Source: Nocardioides potassii (GTDB lineage Bacteria > Actinomycetota > Actinomycetes > Propionibacteriales > Nocardioidaceae). From it: DNA of 64,000 nt. The stretch lies in contig NZ_JAKJHZ010000005.1 in the NCBI RefSeq assembly GCF_021648885.1, forward strand, positions 248,001 to 312,000. Reading direction: 5' to 3'. Each line of letters starts with the position of its first letter. Positions within the stretch are counted from its first letter, which is position 1. Below are positions 24,913-33,891 of the stretch, piece after piece. The translations under genes were made by a program, and so were the position numbers. The notes beneath the pieces were generated by a model. The model had not been told where the DNA came from, searched no databases, and saw only the letters and a list, made by a program, of their open reading frames with translations.

Positions 24913-25920
24913 GTGACCACCCCGCTCGAGCCCGACTTCCAGCCGGCCTACCACGAGCTGCACCGCGTGGGCCGTCCCGGCTGGTGGCGCTCGCTGCTCG
25001 GCTCGATCGTGCTGATCGTGCTCGTCTTCGGCCTCGTTCCCGCCGTCCTGGGGCTGGCCGCGCTCGTCGCCCTGCTCGTCGGCGGCTCCAGCGCGGAGGA
25101 CGCCTCGTCGGCGCTCGACGTGACCAGCAACGTGACGCCGTTCGGGCTCGGGCTGCTCAACGTCCTGCTGGGCTCGGCGATCCTGTCGAGTTGGCTGGTG
25201 CTCTGGCTCTTCCACCGGCTCAAGCCGCGCTGGTTGTCGTCGGTCGCGCCTCGGCTGCGGTGGCGGTTCCTGCTGGCGTGCCTGCCGCTGGCCGTCGTCG
25301 CCCTGGTCGCCAGCCTCGGTGCGGCGATCCTGCTCCCGACGGCGGGGGCGGCGGGGGAGCCGGTCGGATCGGTCAACGACTTCACCAGCACGACGCGCGA
25401 CTTCCTCCTCGTGATCGCGCTGCTGACCCCGTTCCAGGCCGCCGGTGAGGAGTACGTCTTCCGCGGCTACCTCACCCAGGCCTTCGGCTCGCTGCTGCCC
25501 TGGCGCCGGGTGTCGCTGGTGCTCGCGGTCCTCGCCCCGGCGGTCCTGTTCGCACTCGCCCACGGACTGGGGCAGAGCTGGCCGGTCTTCTTCGACCGGT
25601 TCGCCTTCGGTGTCGTCGCCGGGATCCTGGTGATCCGGACCGGGGGGCTCGAGGCGGCGATCGCCATGCACGTGCTCAACAACTTCTTCGCCTACGGCCT
25701 CGCCCTCGCCTTCGGCGACATGACCGAGTCGCTCAACGCCAGCGGCCCCGCGAGCCCGTGGATGATCGTCTCCACCCTGACCCAGTCCTTGGTCTACCTC
25801 GGGCTCGCGAGCTGGGTCGCGACGGCGATGGGCGTCTCCCGGCAGGGCCCGCCGGTCGGTGCCGTACGGCGCCCGCCCGCCGGCGACCCCGTTTTGGCCG
25901 CCCCACCACCGCGCGTGTAA
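24913..25920 (+). CDS. CPBP-family intramembrane metalloprotease
   Basis: 335 residues, about eight hydrophobic segments. The glutamate motif is FQAAGEEYVFRGYLTQAFG (EExxxR), followed by LFALAHGLGQ and MHVLNNFFAYG, the three motifs of CPBP (Abi/CAAX) proteases. Related enzymes cut prenylated or membrane proteins; in bacteria roles include immunity and sigma-factor release. The target is unknown. It follows gltX by 16 bases. The GTG start is weakly supported. Confidence 0.88.
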   Translation: MTTPLEPDFQPAYHELHRVGRPGWWRSLLGSIVLIVLVFGLVPAVLGLAALVALLVGGSSAEDASSALDVTSNVTPFGLGLLNVLLGSAILSSWLVLWLFHRLKPRWLSSVAPRLRWRFLLACLPLAVVALVASLGAAILLPTAGAAGEPVGSVNDFTSTTRDFLLVIALLTPFQAAGEEYVFRGYLTQAFGSLLPWRRVSLVLAVLAPAVLFALAHGLGQSWPVFFDRFAFGVVAGILVIRTGGLEAAIAMHVLNNFFAYGLALAFGDMTESLNASGPASPWMIVSTLTQSLVYLGLASWVATAMGVSRQGPPVGAVRRPPAGDPVLAAPPPRV

Positions 25921-25991
25921 CGTTCGGGGTCGGTTCCGCAAGGAACCGCGTGGTGGTCAGCCGATCGTGAGCGGTCGGACTGATACCCCCA

Positions 25992-26063
25992 TGGGGTATG
26001 GTGTAATTGGCAACACGGCTGATTCTGGTTCAGTTGTTCTAGGTTCGAGTCCTAGTACCCCAG
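25992..26063 (+). tRNA. tRNA-Gln (anticodon CUG)
   Basis: 72 nt cloverleaf. Acceptor TGGGGTA (25992-25998) pairs with TACCCCA (26056-26062), the anticodon stem is GCTGA/TCAGT with loop TTCTGGT (anticodon 26025-26027), and the T-arm contains GGTTCGAGTCC. CCA is not encoded. The 5' flank carries TACCCC just before the acceptor, which mirrors it. Confidence 0.95.
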
Positions 26064-26160
26064 CGAGTCCGGCCCTCCGGGGCTGGATTTGGTCGGCCCT
26101 CCATCGTTCGATAGAGTTCCGTCCGCTGCTTCCGAGCGGCACAGCAACACCGACATGCAA

Positions 26161-26233
26161 GCCCCCGTCGTCTAGCGGCCTAGGACGTCGCCCTCTCACG
26201 GCGGTAACGCCGGTTCAAATCCGGTCGGGGGTA
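26161..26233 (+). tRNA. tRNA-Glu (anticodon CUC)
   Basis: 73 nt. Acceptor GCCCCCG (26161-26167) pairs with CGGGGGT (26226-26232), anticodon stem TCGCC/GGCGG with loop CTCTCAC (anticodon 26195-26197), T-loop GGTTCAAATCC. The discriminator A is followed by an encoded CCA (26234-26236), unlike the tRNA-Gln just upstream. Confidence 0.95.
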
Positions 26234-26244
26234 CCAACGCATGA

Positions 26245-26278
26245 CGAAGGGCCCGGTCCACCAGGACCGGGCCCTTCG
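26245..26278. terminator. Strong terminator after the tRNA pair
   Basis: CGAAGGGCCCGGTCC and GGACCGGGCCCTTCG pair perfectly over 15 bp with an ACCA loop. It lies between tRNA-Glu and the convergent universal-stress gene and can serve both strands. Confidence 0.85.
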
Positions 26279-26293
26279 ACATTTGTGCGTCGG

Positions 26294-26689
26294 CTAGGCC
26301 GTGGGCTTCACCGCCAGCACGGCGCACTCGGCGCCGAGCAGGATGCGCTGCGCGACGCTGCCCATCAGCAGCTTGCCGACGGGCGTGCGCCGCCGCAGCC
26401 CGATCACGACGAGGTCGGCCGCCACGTCGGCGGCGACGGCGAGCACCTGGTCGCCGACGTCGGCGCCCATCGAGCGGCGTACGTCGACCTCGATGCCGGC
26501 CCCGCCCAGCTCGGTCGCCAGCGCGGCGAGCTGCTCGTCGTCGGCGTACCTCTCGTCGACGAGCGCGTCGCCGCGGGTGGCGTTGACCACCACGACCCGG
26601 CCCTCGCGGAGCCGCGCCTCCTCGAGCGCGCGCCGCAGCGCCGCCTCGCCGAACTCGTCGGGCGTCCAGCCCACCACGATGGTCGTCAT
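26294..26689 (-). CDS. Universal stress protein (UspA family)
   Basis: 131 residues, a single Usp domain. It begins [20 protein letters not shown] and ends with the nucleotide-binding pattern [20 protein letters not shown] (G-x2-G-x9-G-S), so it should bind ATP. Its ATG overlaps the tctA stop by four bases (ATGA), so it is translationally coupled as the last gene of tctC-tctB-tctA-usp. Coupling to a transporter suggests a regulatory or energy-sensing role, as for Usp domains attached to TRAP and other transporters. Confidence 0.88.
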   Translation of the reverse strand: MTTIVVGWTPDEFGEAALRRALEEARLREGRVVVVNATRGDALVDERYADDEQLAALATELGGAGIEVDVRRSMGADVGDQVLAVAADVAADLVVIGLRRRTPVGKLLMGSVAQRILLGAECAVLAVKPTA

Positions 26690-28239
26690 CGGACCGTCTC
26701 CTCTTCCCTGGTCGTGTCACCGGCGAGCCCCTCGTCGACGGCCACGGCGGCCGGGGCGGGGCGGATCGTGCGCAGGACGAGCGGCGCGATGATCGCGACG
26801 GCGACGACCGCGTAGATCACCACCGCCAGCGGTTCGCTCCACAGCGCGTCGACCTCCCCGCCGGAGATGGCCATCGCCTCCCGCAGCTTGAGCTCCATGA
26901 GCGGGCCGAGGATGACCCCGAGGATCAACGGCAGCACCGGCAGCGCGAAGCGCCGCATCATCAGGCCCAGCAGGCCGAGCAGCAGCAGGAGGAACAGGTC
27001 GAACGGCTGCAGGTTGGTGGCGTAGGAGCCGAGCGCGGCGAAGAACAGGATCCCCGCGTAGAGCTGCGGCCGTGGGATGCGCAGCAGCTTGGCCCAGACG
27101 GGCGCGAGCGGCAGGTTGAGCACCAGCAGCAGCGCGTTGCCGATCAGGAGGCTGGCCAGCAGGGCCCACACGAGGTCGGGCTGGTCGGTCATCAGGCTGG
27201 GGCCGGGCTCGATGCCGTAGCCCTGGAACGCGGCCAGCATGACGGCCGAGGTCGCGGTCACCGGCAGGCCGAGGGCGAGCAGCGGCACGAAGGTGCCGGC
27301 GGCGGAGGCGTTGTTGGCCGCCTCCGGTCCGGCGACGCCCTCGATGGCGCCCCGGCCGAACTCGTCCTTGCCGTGACGAGCAGCGATCCGCTTCTCGGTG
27401 ATGTAGGACAGGAAGGTCGGGATCTCCGCGCCGCCGGCCGGCACCGCGCCGAACGGGAAGCCGTACGCAGTCCCGCGCAGCCACGGGCCCCAGGACCGCC
27501 GGAAGTCCGCGCGGCTCATCCAGGGGCGGCCGACGGGGATCACGTGCGCCGGGCTGCGGCGCAGGTGCGCGGCGACCCACAGGGCCTCGCCGAGGGCGAA
27601 GATGCCGACCGCCACCACGACGACGTCGATGCGGTCGGCCAGCAGCGGCTGGTCGAAGCTGAGACGGGGCTGACCGGTGTTGAGGTCCAGGCCGACAAGG
27701 CCGATGGTGAGGCCGATGAAGAGGGCGATGAAGCCCCGCAGCGGCGAACCGCCCAGCACGCTGGTCACCGAGACCATCGCCAGGACCATGAGCGCGAAGT
27801 AGGACGGTGCGCCGATCTCGACGGCCACGGACGCGAGCGCCGGGGCGAAGAACACCACCAGCAGCGTGCCGATCGTGCCGGCGATGAAGGAGCCGATCGC
27901 CGCCGTGGCCAGCGCCTGCGCCGCCTTGCCGGCCCGGGCCATCAGGTTGCCCTCGAGCGCCGTCATCACGGACGCGGACTCACCGGGTGTGTTGAGCAGG
28001 ATGGCCGTCGTGGAGCCGCCGTACATGCCGCCGTAGTAGATCCCGGCGAACATGATGAAGGCGGCGACCGGGTCGAGGCCGTAGGTCACGGGCAGCAGCA
28101 GCGCGACCGCCATCGCCGGTCCGATGCCCGGCAGGACGCCGACGAACGTGCCGAGCAGCACGCCGATGGCGCAGTACATGAGGTTCTCCGGGGTCAGGAC
28201 CGCCCCGAAGCCGCCCATCAGCAGGCCGAGGTTGTCCAT
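26686..28239 (-). CDS. tctA: Tripartite tricarboxylate transporter, large permease TctA
   Basis: 517 residues, about 11-12 hydrophobic segments. TctA hallmarks: [55 protein letters not shown] and [18 protein letters not shown]. It is the main membrane channel of the TTT family, which imports citrate or other carboxylates with a cation gradient using a binding protein. The ATG at 28239 overlaps the tctB stop by one base (TGATG). A large upstream in-frame extension is a shadow of tctB. Confidence 0.95.
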   Translation of the reverse strand: MDNLGLLMGGFGAVLTPENLMYCAIGVLLGTFVGVLPGIGPAMAVALLLPVTYGLDPVAAFIMFAGIYYGGMYGGSTTAILLNTPGESASVMTALEGNLMARAGKAAQALATAAIGSFIAGTIGTLLVVFFAPALASVAVEIGAPSYFALMVLAMVSVTSVLGGSPLRGFIALFIGLTIGLVGLDLNTGQPRLSFDQPLLADRIDVVVVAVGIFALGEALWVAAHLRRSPAHVIPVGRPWMSRADFRRSWGPWLRGTAYGFPFGAVPAGGAEIPTFLSYITEKRIAARHGKDEFGRGAIEGVAGPEAANNASAAGTFVPLLALGLPVTATSAVMLAAFQGYGIEPGPSLMTDQPDLVWALLASLLIGNALLLVLNLPLAPVWAKLLRIPRPQLYAGILFFAALGSYATNLQPFDLFLLLLLGLLGLMMRRFALPVLPLILGVILGPLMELKLREAMAISGGEVDALWSEPLAVVIYAVVAVAIIAPLVLRTIRPAPAAVAVDEGLAGDTTREEETVR

Positions 28240-28769
28240 CAGAGCACCCCGTCCAGGATCCCGGCAGGGAGGATGACGCCCAGGCCCTCGTGGAAGAAGT
28301 ACCAGCTCGCCACCGCCATCACCGCGCCGACGAGGACGTCGCGCACGAGGGTGCGGCTGCCGAGCGACCAGGCGCAACCGACGAACAGCAGCGCGCCGCT
28401 CACCGCCCACCCCAGGAAGGAGATGGTCAGGACGGTGAAGAGCAGGACGCCGGCCAGCTTGAGGACCGTGAGCCAGTCCGCCGGGTGGCGGAGGTCGACG
28501 TCCTCCCCGCCCTCGGCCTCGGGCACGCTGCCGCGCAGCGTCGCGACCGCGAGGAGCAGCCCCAGCACCACGGTGACCGTGCCGATCACGTAGGGGAACA
28601 GGCGCGGGCCGACGGGGTCGCCGAAGCCGACCCGCAGCGTCGTGGCGTCGTAGAAGGTGTAGGCGCCGACCACGACCAGAAGCGCGGCGAGGCCGAGCTG
28701 GGGGAGGTCGCGGTCGGTGGCCGGCGACGGAGGGGTCGCCGTCCCGGGGTTGTCCATTGATGTGCTCAC
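28239..28769 (-). CDS. tctB: Tripartite tricarboxylate transporter, small permease TctB
   Basis: About 176 residues, four hydrophobic segments separated by an acidic loop ([18 protein letters not shown]). TctB sequences are poorly conserved; the assignment rests on [16 protein letters not shown], topology and position between tctC and tctA. The GTG at 28769 overlaps the tctC stop (GTGA); ATG 28757 is the alternative. Confidence 0.88.
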   Translation of the reverse strand: MSTSMDNPGTATPPSPATDRDLPQLGLAALLVVVGAYTFYDATTLRVGFGDPVGPRLFPYVIGTVTVVLGLLLAVATLRGSVPEAEGGEDVDLRHPADWLTVLKLAGVLLFTVLTISFLGWAVSGALLFVGCAWSLGSRTLVRDVLVGAVMAVASWYFFHEGLGVILPAGILDGVL

Positions 28770-29782
28770 AGCAGGTCCAGCTCCTCGAGGGTGGTGGCGA
28801 CGCGCTGGTCCTGCTCCTGCAGGAACGCGGTGAAGTCGTCGCCGGTCTTGAACTCGTCGATCCAGCCGTTGTCCTCGAGGGCCTGTTGCCACTCGGGGGT
28901 CTCGTGCATCTCCTCGAGCATCGCGATGAGCTCGGCGCGACGCTGGTCGCTGATGCCGGGGGGCGCAAGGACTCCGCGCCAGTTGGTGAAGACCAGGTCG
29001 ATGCCCGACTCCGTGAGGGTCGGGGCGTCGCTGATGTTGTCGCCCGCCAACCGCTCCTCACCCGAGACGGCCAGCAGGCGGAGCTCGCCGTCCTTCAGCT
29101 GCCCGGTGAACTCCCCGACGCCGGAGAAGCCGACGTCGATCTTGCTGCCGAGCAGCGCGGTGGTCAGCGGGCCGCCGCCGTCGTACGGCACGTAGCGCAC
29201 GTCGCGGGCGTCGATGCCGACGGCCGACGCGAGCTGCATCGGGAACAGGTGGTCCGGGCCGCCGGGGGAGGAACCGCCGCCGACCACGATCGAGCCCGGA
29301 TCGGCCTTCCACGCCTTCACCAGGTCGTCGATCGTCTCGAAGGGCGAGTCCGGCGGCACCAGCACGCCCTCCTGGTCCTCGATCAGCTGTGCCAGCGGGG
29401 TGGCGTCGTCGAGCTTGTAGGGGGCGCCGAAGGAGTAGAGCGAGCCGACGACCCCGAGGCCGGCGGTCATCATCGTGCGCTCGTCGCCCTCGGCGTTCAT
29501 CAGACGCGTCATCGCCACCGAGCCGCCGGCGCCGATCACGTTGGTGACCTCGACGTTGCCGCCGGTGATGTCGTCGTTCTCCATCACTGCGACCGCGGCC
29601 CGGCCGGTCTGGTCGTAGCCGCCGCCGGGGCTGTTGGGGATGAGCATCGTCATGTCGTCGCTCTGGGCACCGCGGGTCACCCCGCAGCCGGTGGCGAGCA
29701 GCACCGCGGTGCTGAGCGCTGCCACGGTCGCGACCGTGCGAGCGGCCCTGCGCCTCGTCCCGTGGCGGGTGAGGGGACGCAT
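28766..29782 (-). CDS. tctC: Tripartite tricarboxylate transporter, substrate-binding lipoprotein TctC
   Basis: About 338 residues. A lipoprotein signal ends [11 protein letters not shown], so the mature protein is anchored outside the membrane. The body has the TctC/Bug pattern: [32 protein letters not shown] and [12 protein letters not shown]. It captures a carboxylate and passes it to TctAB. AAGGAG lies 7 bases before the ATG at 29782; the adjacent ATG at 29785 is less well spaced. It diverges from the sensor kinase gene, the standard layout for induction by extracellular substrate. Confidence 0.93.
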   Translation of the reverse strand: MRPLTRHGTRRRAARTVATVAALSTAVLLATGCGVTRGAQSDDMTMLIPNSPGGGYDQTGRAAVAVMENDDITGGNVEVTNVIGAGGSVAMTRLMNAEGDERTMMTAGLGVVGSLYSFGAPYKLDDATPLAQLIEDQEGVLVPPDSPFETIDDLVKAWKADPGSIVVGGGSSPGGPDHLFPMQLASAVGIDARDVRYVPYDGGGPLTTALLGSKIDVGFSGVGEFTGQLKDGELRLLAVSGEERLAGDNISDAPTLTESGIDLVFTNWRGVLAPPGISDQRRAELIAMLEEMHETPEWQQALEDNGWIDEFKTGDDFTAFLQEQDQRVATTLEELDLL

Positions 29783-29867
29783 CATGGGTCTCCTTCTGTG
29801 GTGGTCGGTCGTGCGCGGCGGGGTCCCGCTCCCGACGATGGTGGAGACTGCGTGTGGTGCTCGTCAC

Positions 29868-29879
29868 GCTTGCGCAAGC
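29868..29879. promoter_or_regulatory. Perfect 12-base palindrome in the tctC / sensor kinase gap
   Basis: GCTTGCGCAAGC lies 17 bases before the kinase start and about 85 bases upstream of tctC. It is the only perfect palindrome in this gap, so it is a candidate site for the response regulator. Confidence 0.45.
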
Positions 29880-29896
29880 AATGGAGGTTCTGGAAC

Positions 29897-31549
29897 TTGT
29901 GGTCACGCCTGAGGCTGCGTCCGGCGACCCTCGCCGGGCAGTTCCTCGCGCTCCAGCTGACGGTCCTGTTCGTGGTCGTCGCCGCCGCCAGCGTGGTGTC
30001 GGTGCAGCAGAGCGACGCCGACTTCCGTGACACCCGCGGAGCGGAGATGCGGGCCGCCGCCGAGTCGATGGCCAACATCCCGGCGGTCCGCCAGCCGTTC
30101 ATCAAGGGAGAGGTGGACGTCCGCCGTGCGTCGCTGACGTCGTACACCCAGCAGGTCCGCACCAACTACCAGGCGAGCGGGGTCTACCTCACCGACCCCG
30201 ACGGCGTGGTGCTCGTCAGCAGCGACTTCGCTGGCCGCGACCGCGCGATCGACCTGTCCGCGAGCACCGTGCAGCAGCTGCGCCCGTGGAGCGGAGATGT
30301 CGACGACTTCGGTACGCCGTCGATCGCGGCGCAGGTGCCGATCATCAACCGCAGGCTCCAGCTCGTCGGCATTGCGATGGTGGCCGAGGAGTACCCGTCC
30401 TGGGGGGAGCGGGCACGCAGCGCACTGCCCGACCTGCTGACCTTCGCCGGCCTCGGCCTGGGCCTCGGGACCGCTGGCTCGTTCCTTCTCTCGCGCCTGA
30501 TCCGGCGACGTACGCGCGGTCTCGAGCCCGCCGCCATCGCCGCCCTCGCCGACCAGCGCGAGGCGGTCCTGCACTCGATCCGCGAGGGGGTCGTCGCCGT
30601 CGCGGACGACGGCACCGTGACGATGCTCAGCGACAGCGCGCGCGAGCTCATCGGCCTGGCCGAGGACGTCGAGGGGAGTCGCGTCGAGGCCCTCGACCTC
30701 GATCCCGCCGTCCGCGACCTGCTCGCGGACGACGCCGAGATCCGCGACCACGTCGTCGTGCTCGGCGACCGGGTGCTCGTGGTGAACCGCAACCCGGTGA
30801 TCGAGCGCGGTCGCCGCGTCGCGACGGTGACCACCCTGCGTGACCGCACCGAGCTGCTGTCGTTGCAGAGCGAGCTCAGCGCCCGCGAGTCGATCACCAA
30901 CACCCTGCGCGCGCAGACCCACGAGTTCCACAACCAGCTCCACACGATCTCCGGGCTGGTGCAGCTGGGGGAGTACGACGAGGTGTCGCGGCTCGTGGGG
31001 ACGTTGAGCCGGCGCCGCGCCGAGATCTCGGACGCGGTCCTCGCCCACGTCGAGGACCCGGCCGTGGCCGCCCTGCTGATCGCCAAGACCAGCCTGGCCG
31101 CCGAGCGGGGCATCGACCTCGTGGTCGCCGGCGGCAGCCGCCTGCCACGGCTCGACCCGGAGACCTCGACCGACGTCGCCACCGTGCTGGGCAACCTCGT
31201 CGACAACGCGGTCGACGCCTCACAGTCCGTCGGGGGCGAGACGGTCGACGTGACGCTGGTCGTCGACGGCACGACGGTGCGCCTCACGGTGACCGACACT
31301 GGTCCGGGTGTGCCGCCCGAGCAGGTGGGGGAGGTGTTCCGGCGCGGCTGGACCACGAAGGAGTCGACGGTCGGCGGCCGGGGTGTCGGGCTCGCGCTCG
31401 TGCAAGTCGTCTGCGAGCGTCGGGGCGGCGCGGTCACGGTCCGCGCCGCCGAGGACACGTCCGGTGCGGTCTTCGAGGCCGAGCTTCCCGGTGCGGTGGT
31501 CGGAGACGTGTCGGGGACCGCGACAGCCACGGGAGGCGAGGTGCGATGA
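29897..31549 (+). CDS. CitA/DcuS-type sensor histidine kinase
   Basis: 550 residues. TM1 about 12-32 (LQLTVLFVVVAAASVVSV), an extracytoplasmic PDC-like sensor about 35-170, TM2 LLTFAGLGLGLGTAGSFLLS, a cytoplasmic PAS about 205-310, the H-box RAQTHEFHNQLHTISGLVQ, and HATPase motifs NLVDNAVDA, DTGPGVPP and GGRGVGLALV. The HEFHN box is diagnostic of the CitA family, which senses di- and tricarboxylates outside the cell. TTG 29897 is chosen because GGAGG lies 9 bases upstream; a longer in-frame reading is antisense to tctC. It overlaps the regulator gene by ATGA. Confidence 0.93.
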   Translation: MWSRLRLRPATLAGQFLALQLTVLFVVVAAASVVSVQQSDADFRDTRGAEMRAAAESMANIPAVRQPFIKGEVDVRRASLTSYTQQVRTNYQASGVYLTDPDGVVLVSSDFAGRDRAIDLSASTVQQLRPWSGDVDDFGTPSIAAQVPIINRRLQLVGIAMVAEEYPSWGERARSALPDLLTFAGLGLGLGTAGSFLLSRLIRRRTRGLEPAAIAALADQREAVLHSIREGVVAVADDGTVTMLSDSARELIGLAEDVEGSRVEALDLDPAVRDLLADDAEIRDHVVVLGDRVLVVNRNPVIERGRRVATVTTLRDRTELLSLQSELSARESITNTLRAQTHEFHNQLHTISGLVQLGEYDEVSRLVGTLSRRRAEISDAVLAHVEDPAVAALLIAKTSLAAERGIDLVVAGGSRLPRLDPETSTDVATVLGNLVDNAVDASQSVGGETVDVTLVVDGTTVRLTVTDTGPGVPPEQVGEVFRRGWTTKESTVGGRGVGLALVQVVCERRGGAVTVRAAEDTSGAVFEAELPGAVVGDVSGTATATGGEVR

Positions 31550-32232
31550 ACAGTGCGATGGACGACGTGACGGTGGTCGTCGTGGACGACGACTTCATGG
31601 TCGCGCGGATCCACACCCAGTTCGTCGAGCGCACGCCCGGTTTCCGGGTGGTCGGGGTCGCGAGCAGCGGGCAGGCCGCCCTCGACGACATCGCCCGGCT
31701 GCGGCCGGACCTGGTGCTGCTCGACGTGCACCTCCCCGACATGACGGGCATCGACGTCATCCGCCGGCTGCGCGCCGGCGGCGACGACGTCGGGGTGCTC
31801 GTCGTCACCGCGGCACGCGAGGCCGACACCGTGCGGGCCGCGGCGTCCGGTGGTGCGGTGCACTACCTCGTGAAGCCCTTCGACTACGACGACCTCCGCG
31901 TGCGGCTCGAGTCGTTCCGCGCCGCGCACCTCGCGCTGTCGGGGTCCACCGCGCCCGGGCAGGAGGACATCGATGCGGTCTTCGGCGGCACTGGTCCCGC
32001 CCCCGTGGTTGCGGCGCTGCCCAAGGGTCTGAGCCCGGAGACGGCCGAGGCGGTGCGGGTGGCGCTCACCGCGGCGGGTGAGCTGTCGGCGGGCGAGTGT
32101 GCCGAGGCCGTCGGGATCTCGCGGGTCTCCGCGCGGCGCTACCTCGAGCACTTCGTGGCCCGGGGGACGGTCGTCGTACGGCTGCAGTACGGCGGGGCGG
32201 GCCGGCCCGAGCGGCGCTACCGCGTGGTCTGA
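31546..32232 (+). CDS. CitB/DcuR-type response regulator
   Basis: 228 residues. Receiver domain: acidic pocket VVVVDDDFMVARIH, phosphorylation site D60 in LVLLDVHLPDMTG, TAA switch and Lys in YLVKPFD. The C-terminus has a CitB-type HTH (LSAGECAEAVGISRVSARRYL). Partner of the sensor kinase, with a coupled ATGA overlap. By analogy it activates the divergent tctCBA-usp operon when substrate is present. Confidence 0.93.
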   Translation: MNSAMDDVTVVVVDDDFMVARIHTQFVERTPGFRVVGVASSGQAALDDIARLRPDLVLLDVHLPDMTGIDVIRRLRAGGDDVGVLVVTAAREADTVRAAASGGAVHYLVKPFDYDDLRVRLESFRAAHLALSGSTAPGQEDIDAVFGGTGPAPVVAALPKGLSPETAEAVRVALTAAGELSAGECAEAVGISRVSARRYLEHFVARGTVVVRLQYGGAGRPERRYRVV

Positions 32233-32238
32233 CCCCGG

Positions 32239-32703
32239 TCAGTCGCGTCGGACGTCGCCGACGACGACGTCCGTGACGTGCACGTCGACCGGCGGGCGAG
32301 CGCCCGGGCCCAGCACCTCGACCAGGACGCCCTCCACGAGCGAGCGGGCGAGGTCGGCCGCCTGCCGGACGTCGGTGTCGTAGGCGCAGACGAGGTCGAC
32401 CTCGACGCGCGTCAGCAGGTCGTCGTCGCCGATCGTCAGGTCGATCCGCTCGGCCGCGAGGTCCGGGCCGAACCGCAGGGCGTCGCGCAGCCGGGCGAGC
32501 AGGACGCGCGAGGACACGTGGGTCCGCGACCCGTGCTCGTCCTGGTCGAGGGAACCGTCCGCGGAGACGTACGCGATCCGGCGCGCGGGCAGGACGGTCT
32601 CGCGGACCTTCCGCTTGATGGAGTCCGAGACGGCCGGCCAGTCCTCCGGCTGCTCGGCGCGGGCAGCGGCGGTCGCCCGTTCGAGGGGGGTGCCGGGACT
32701 CAT
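32239..32703 (-). CDS. Asp23-like protein coupled to an ECF sigma factor
   Basis: 154 residues from the ATG at 32703, which overlaps the sigma stop by ATGA. The C-terminal half (THVSSRVLLARLRDAL, RVEVDLVCAYDTDVRQAADL, VLVEVLG, VDVHVTDVVVGD) follows the strand-helix order of Asp23/Gls24 domains: a vDl-strand, a helix over DVRQAADLAR, then a VxVxVxDV strand. No transmembrane segment and no zinc motif HxxxCxxC, so it is not a classic anti-sigma factor, although it holds the place one would occupy. An in-frame ATG at 32709 is possible. Confidence 0.6.
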   Translation of the reverse strand: MSPGTPLERATAAARAEQPEDWPAVSDSIKRKVRETVLPARRIAYVSADGSLDQDEHGSRTHVSSRVLLARLRDALRFGPDLAAERIDLTIGDDDLLTRVEVDLVCAYDTDVRQAADLARSLVEGVLVEVLGPGARPPVDVHVTDVVVGDVRRD

Positions 32704-33260
32704 CGCCATCGCGCCATCCTCTCTGCCAGCTGTCGTCGGCCGCGGTGCAGGTGTCCCCGCACGGCACCGACCGTCGTGCCCATCGCCAGGGCTATTTCGT
32801 CGTACCCCAGTCCTTCGACCTCACGCAGCAACCAGGCGGATCGCTGGTTCCACGGGAGCTCGTCGAGCGCCTGCTGCAGCGCCTCGAGCAGCTCCGAGTC
32901 CAGCACGTCCTGCAGGGGGTTGTCATCTGCGACCTTCACGGCGCGGGACAGCAGCTCGTCGTCGATGGGCGTCGGGCGGCGGTGGCGCATCAGGTCCACG
33001 GCCCGTCGGTGCACCAGCCTGAACAGCCATGTCTTGAGTGACGACTCGCCGCGGAACGAGTCCAGGCTCTTCCACGCCGAGATCAGCGCTTCCTGCACGA
33101 CCTCCCCGGCATCGGCGTCGCTGCCGTTGACCAGCCGCCGGGCGTAGCGCAGCATCCCGGGGCCGTAGCGGTCGACCAGCTCGCCGAACGCCGCCTCGTC
33201 GCCCAGCCGCGCGGCGCGCACCAGCGCGCCGTCGGAGGTGCTCGGGAGGTCGTCGGCCAC
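32700..33260 (-). CDS. ECF-type RNA polymerase sigma factor
   Basis: 186 residues. Region 2: GDEAAFGELVDRYGPGMLRY, DAGEVVQEALISAWKSLDSF and FRLVHRRAVDLMRHRR. Region 4: LPWNQRSAWLLREVEGLGYD, EIALAMGTTVGAVRGHLHRG. It redirects RNA polymerase to a stress regulon. The GTG at 33260 gives the natural N-terminus; the in-frame stretch upstream runs into the divergent gene. It faces a seven-gene Asp23 operon across 178 bases and is followed by an Asp23-like gene, so that operon is the obvious target. Confidence 0.9.
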   Translation of the reverse strand: MADDLPSTSDGALVRAARLGDEAAFGELVDRYGPGMLRYARRLVNGSDADAGEVVQEALISAWKSLDSFRGESSLKTWLFRLVHRRAVDLMRHRRPTPIDDELLSRAVKVADDNPLQDVLDSELLEALQQALDELPWNQRSAWLLREVEGLGYDEIALAMGTTVGAVRGHLHRGRRQLAERMARWR

Positions 33261-33438
33261 GGGTGAAGTCAATCGGGCACTCCCAAGTGGGGCCTGAGAG
33301 CCGCCTGAGCATCTGCCCCGGGTGAGCGGGGTCACACGAACTGGAGCCATCTGGGGCGTGACGATCGCCGAACTCCGCCCGACCAACGTGTGTCCCGGTC
33401 CACCGAGGGCCGGCAACACGAACGAGAACGGAGAGACC

Positions 33439-33891
33439 ATGACCGAGAAGCAGACCTCCAGCACGCCCGCCACCACCTCCACCGCTGGTGGTGCCCTGGT
33501 GACGGAGCAGGGTCGTACGTCGATCGCGGACACCGTCGTCTCCAAGATCGCCGGAATCGCGGCCCGCGAGATCAGCGGCGTGCACGACCTCGGCGGCGGC
33601 ACCGCCCGCGCCGTCGGCGCGATCCGCGAGCGCATCCCGGGCTCGCGCACCAACCTGAGCCAGGGTGTCGCGGTCGAGGTGGGGGAGCACCAGGCTGCCG
33701 TGGACCTCGACATCGTCGCCGAGTACGGCGTCGCGATCGCCGACCTCGCCGCCGCGATCCGCCGCAACGTGGTGGACGCCGTCGAGCGGATGACCGGCCT
33801 CGAGGTGACCGAGGTCAACATCACCGTCCACGACGTCTTCCTGGAGAGCGACGAGCCGGACGAGGAGCCGGCCACCACGCGTGTCCAGTGA
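33439..33891 (+). CDS. Asp23/Gls24-family envelope stress protein, copy 1
   Basis: 150 residues. Canonical Asp23 layout: TSIADTVVSKIAGIAAREIS, GVHDLGGG, GVAVEVGEHQAAVDLDIVAE, YGVAIADLAAAIRRNVVDAV and EVTEVNITVHDVFL. In staphylococci Asp23 is an abundant membrane-associated shell protein held by AmaP and tied to envelope stress. GGAGAG lies 3 bases before the ATG at 33439; upstream in-frame codons lack a start signal. First gene of the operon; overlaps the next gene by 11 bases. Confidence 0.9.
   Translation: MTEKQTSSTPATTSTAGGALVTEQGRTSIADTVVSKIAGIAAREISGVHDLGGGTARAVGAIRERIPGSRTNLSQGVAVEVGEHQAAVDLDIVAEYGVAIADLAAAIRRNVVDAVERMTGLEVTEVNITVHDVFLESDEPDEEPATTRVQ

Noticed and set aside
26161..26278. 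Phage or island attachment site at the tRNA-Glu 3' end
   Set aside because: No integrase, no direct repeat of the tRNA 3' end and no foreign genes follow; the next feature is a terminator and a conserved tct/usp operon.
33338..33360. ECF-type promoter GAAC ... CGT upstream of the Asp23 operon
   Set aside because: The spacing (15 bases) is short and no second copy is found in front of the sigma gene, so the motif is too weak to list as a promoter.
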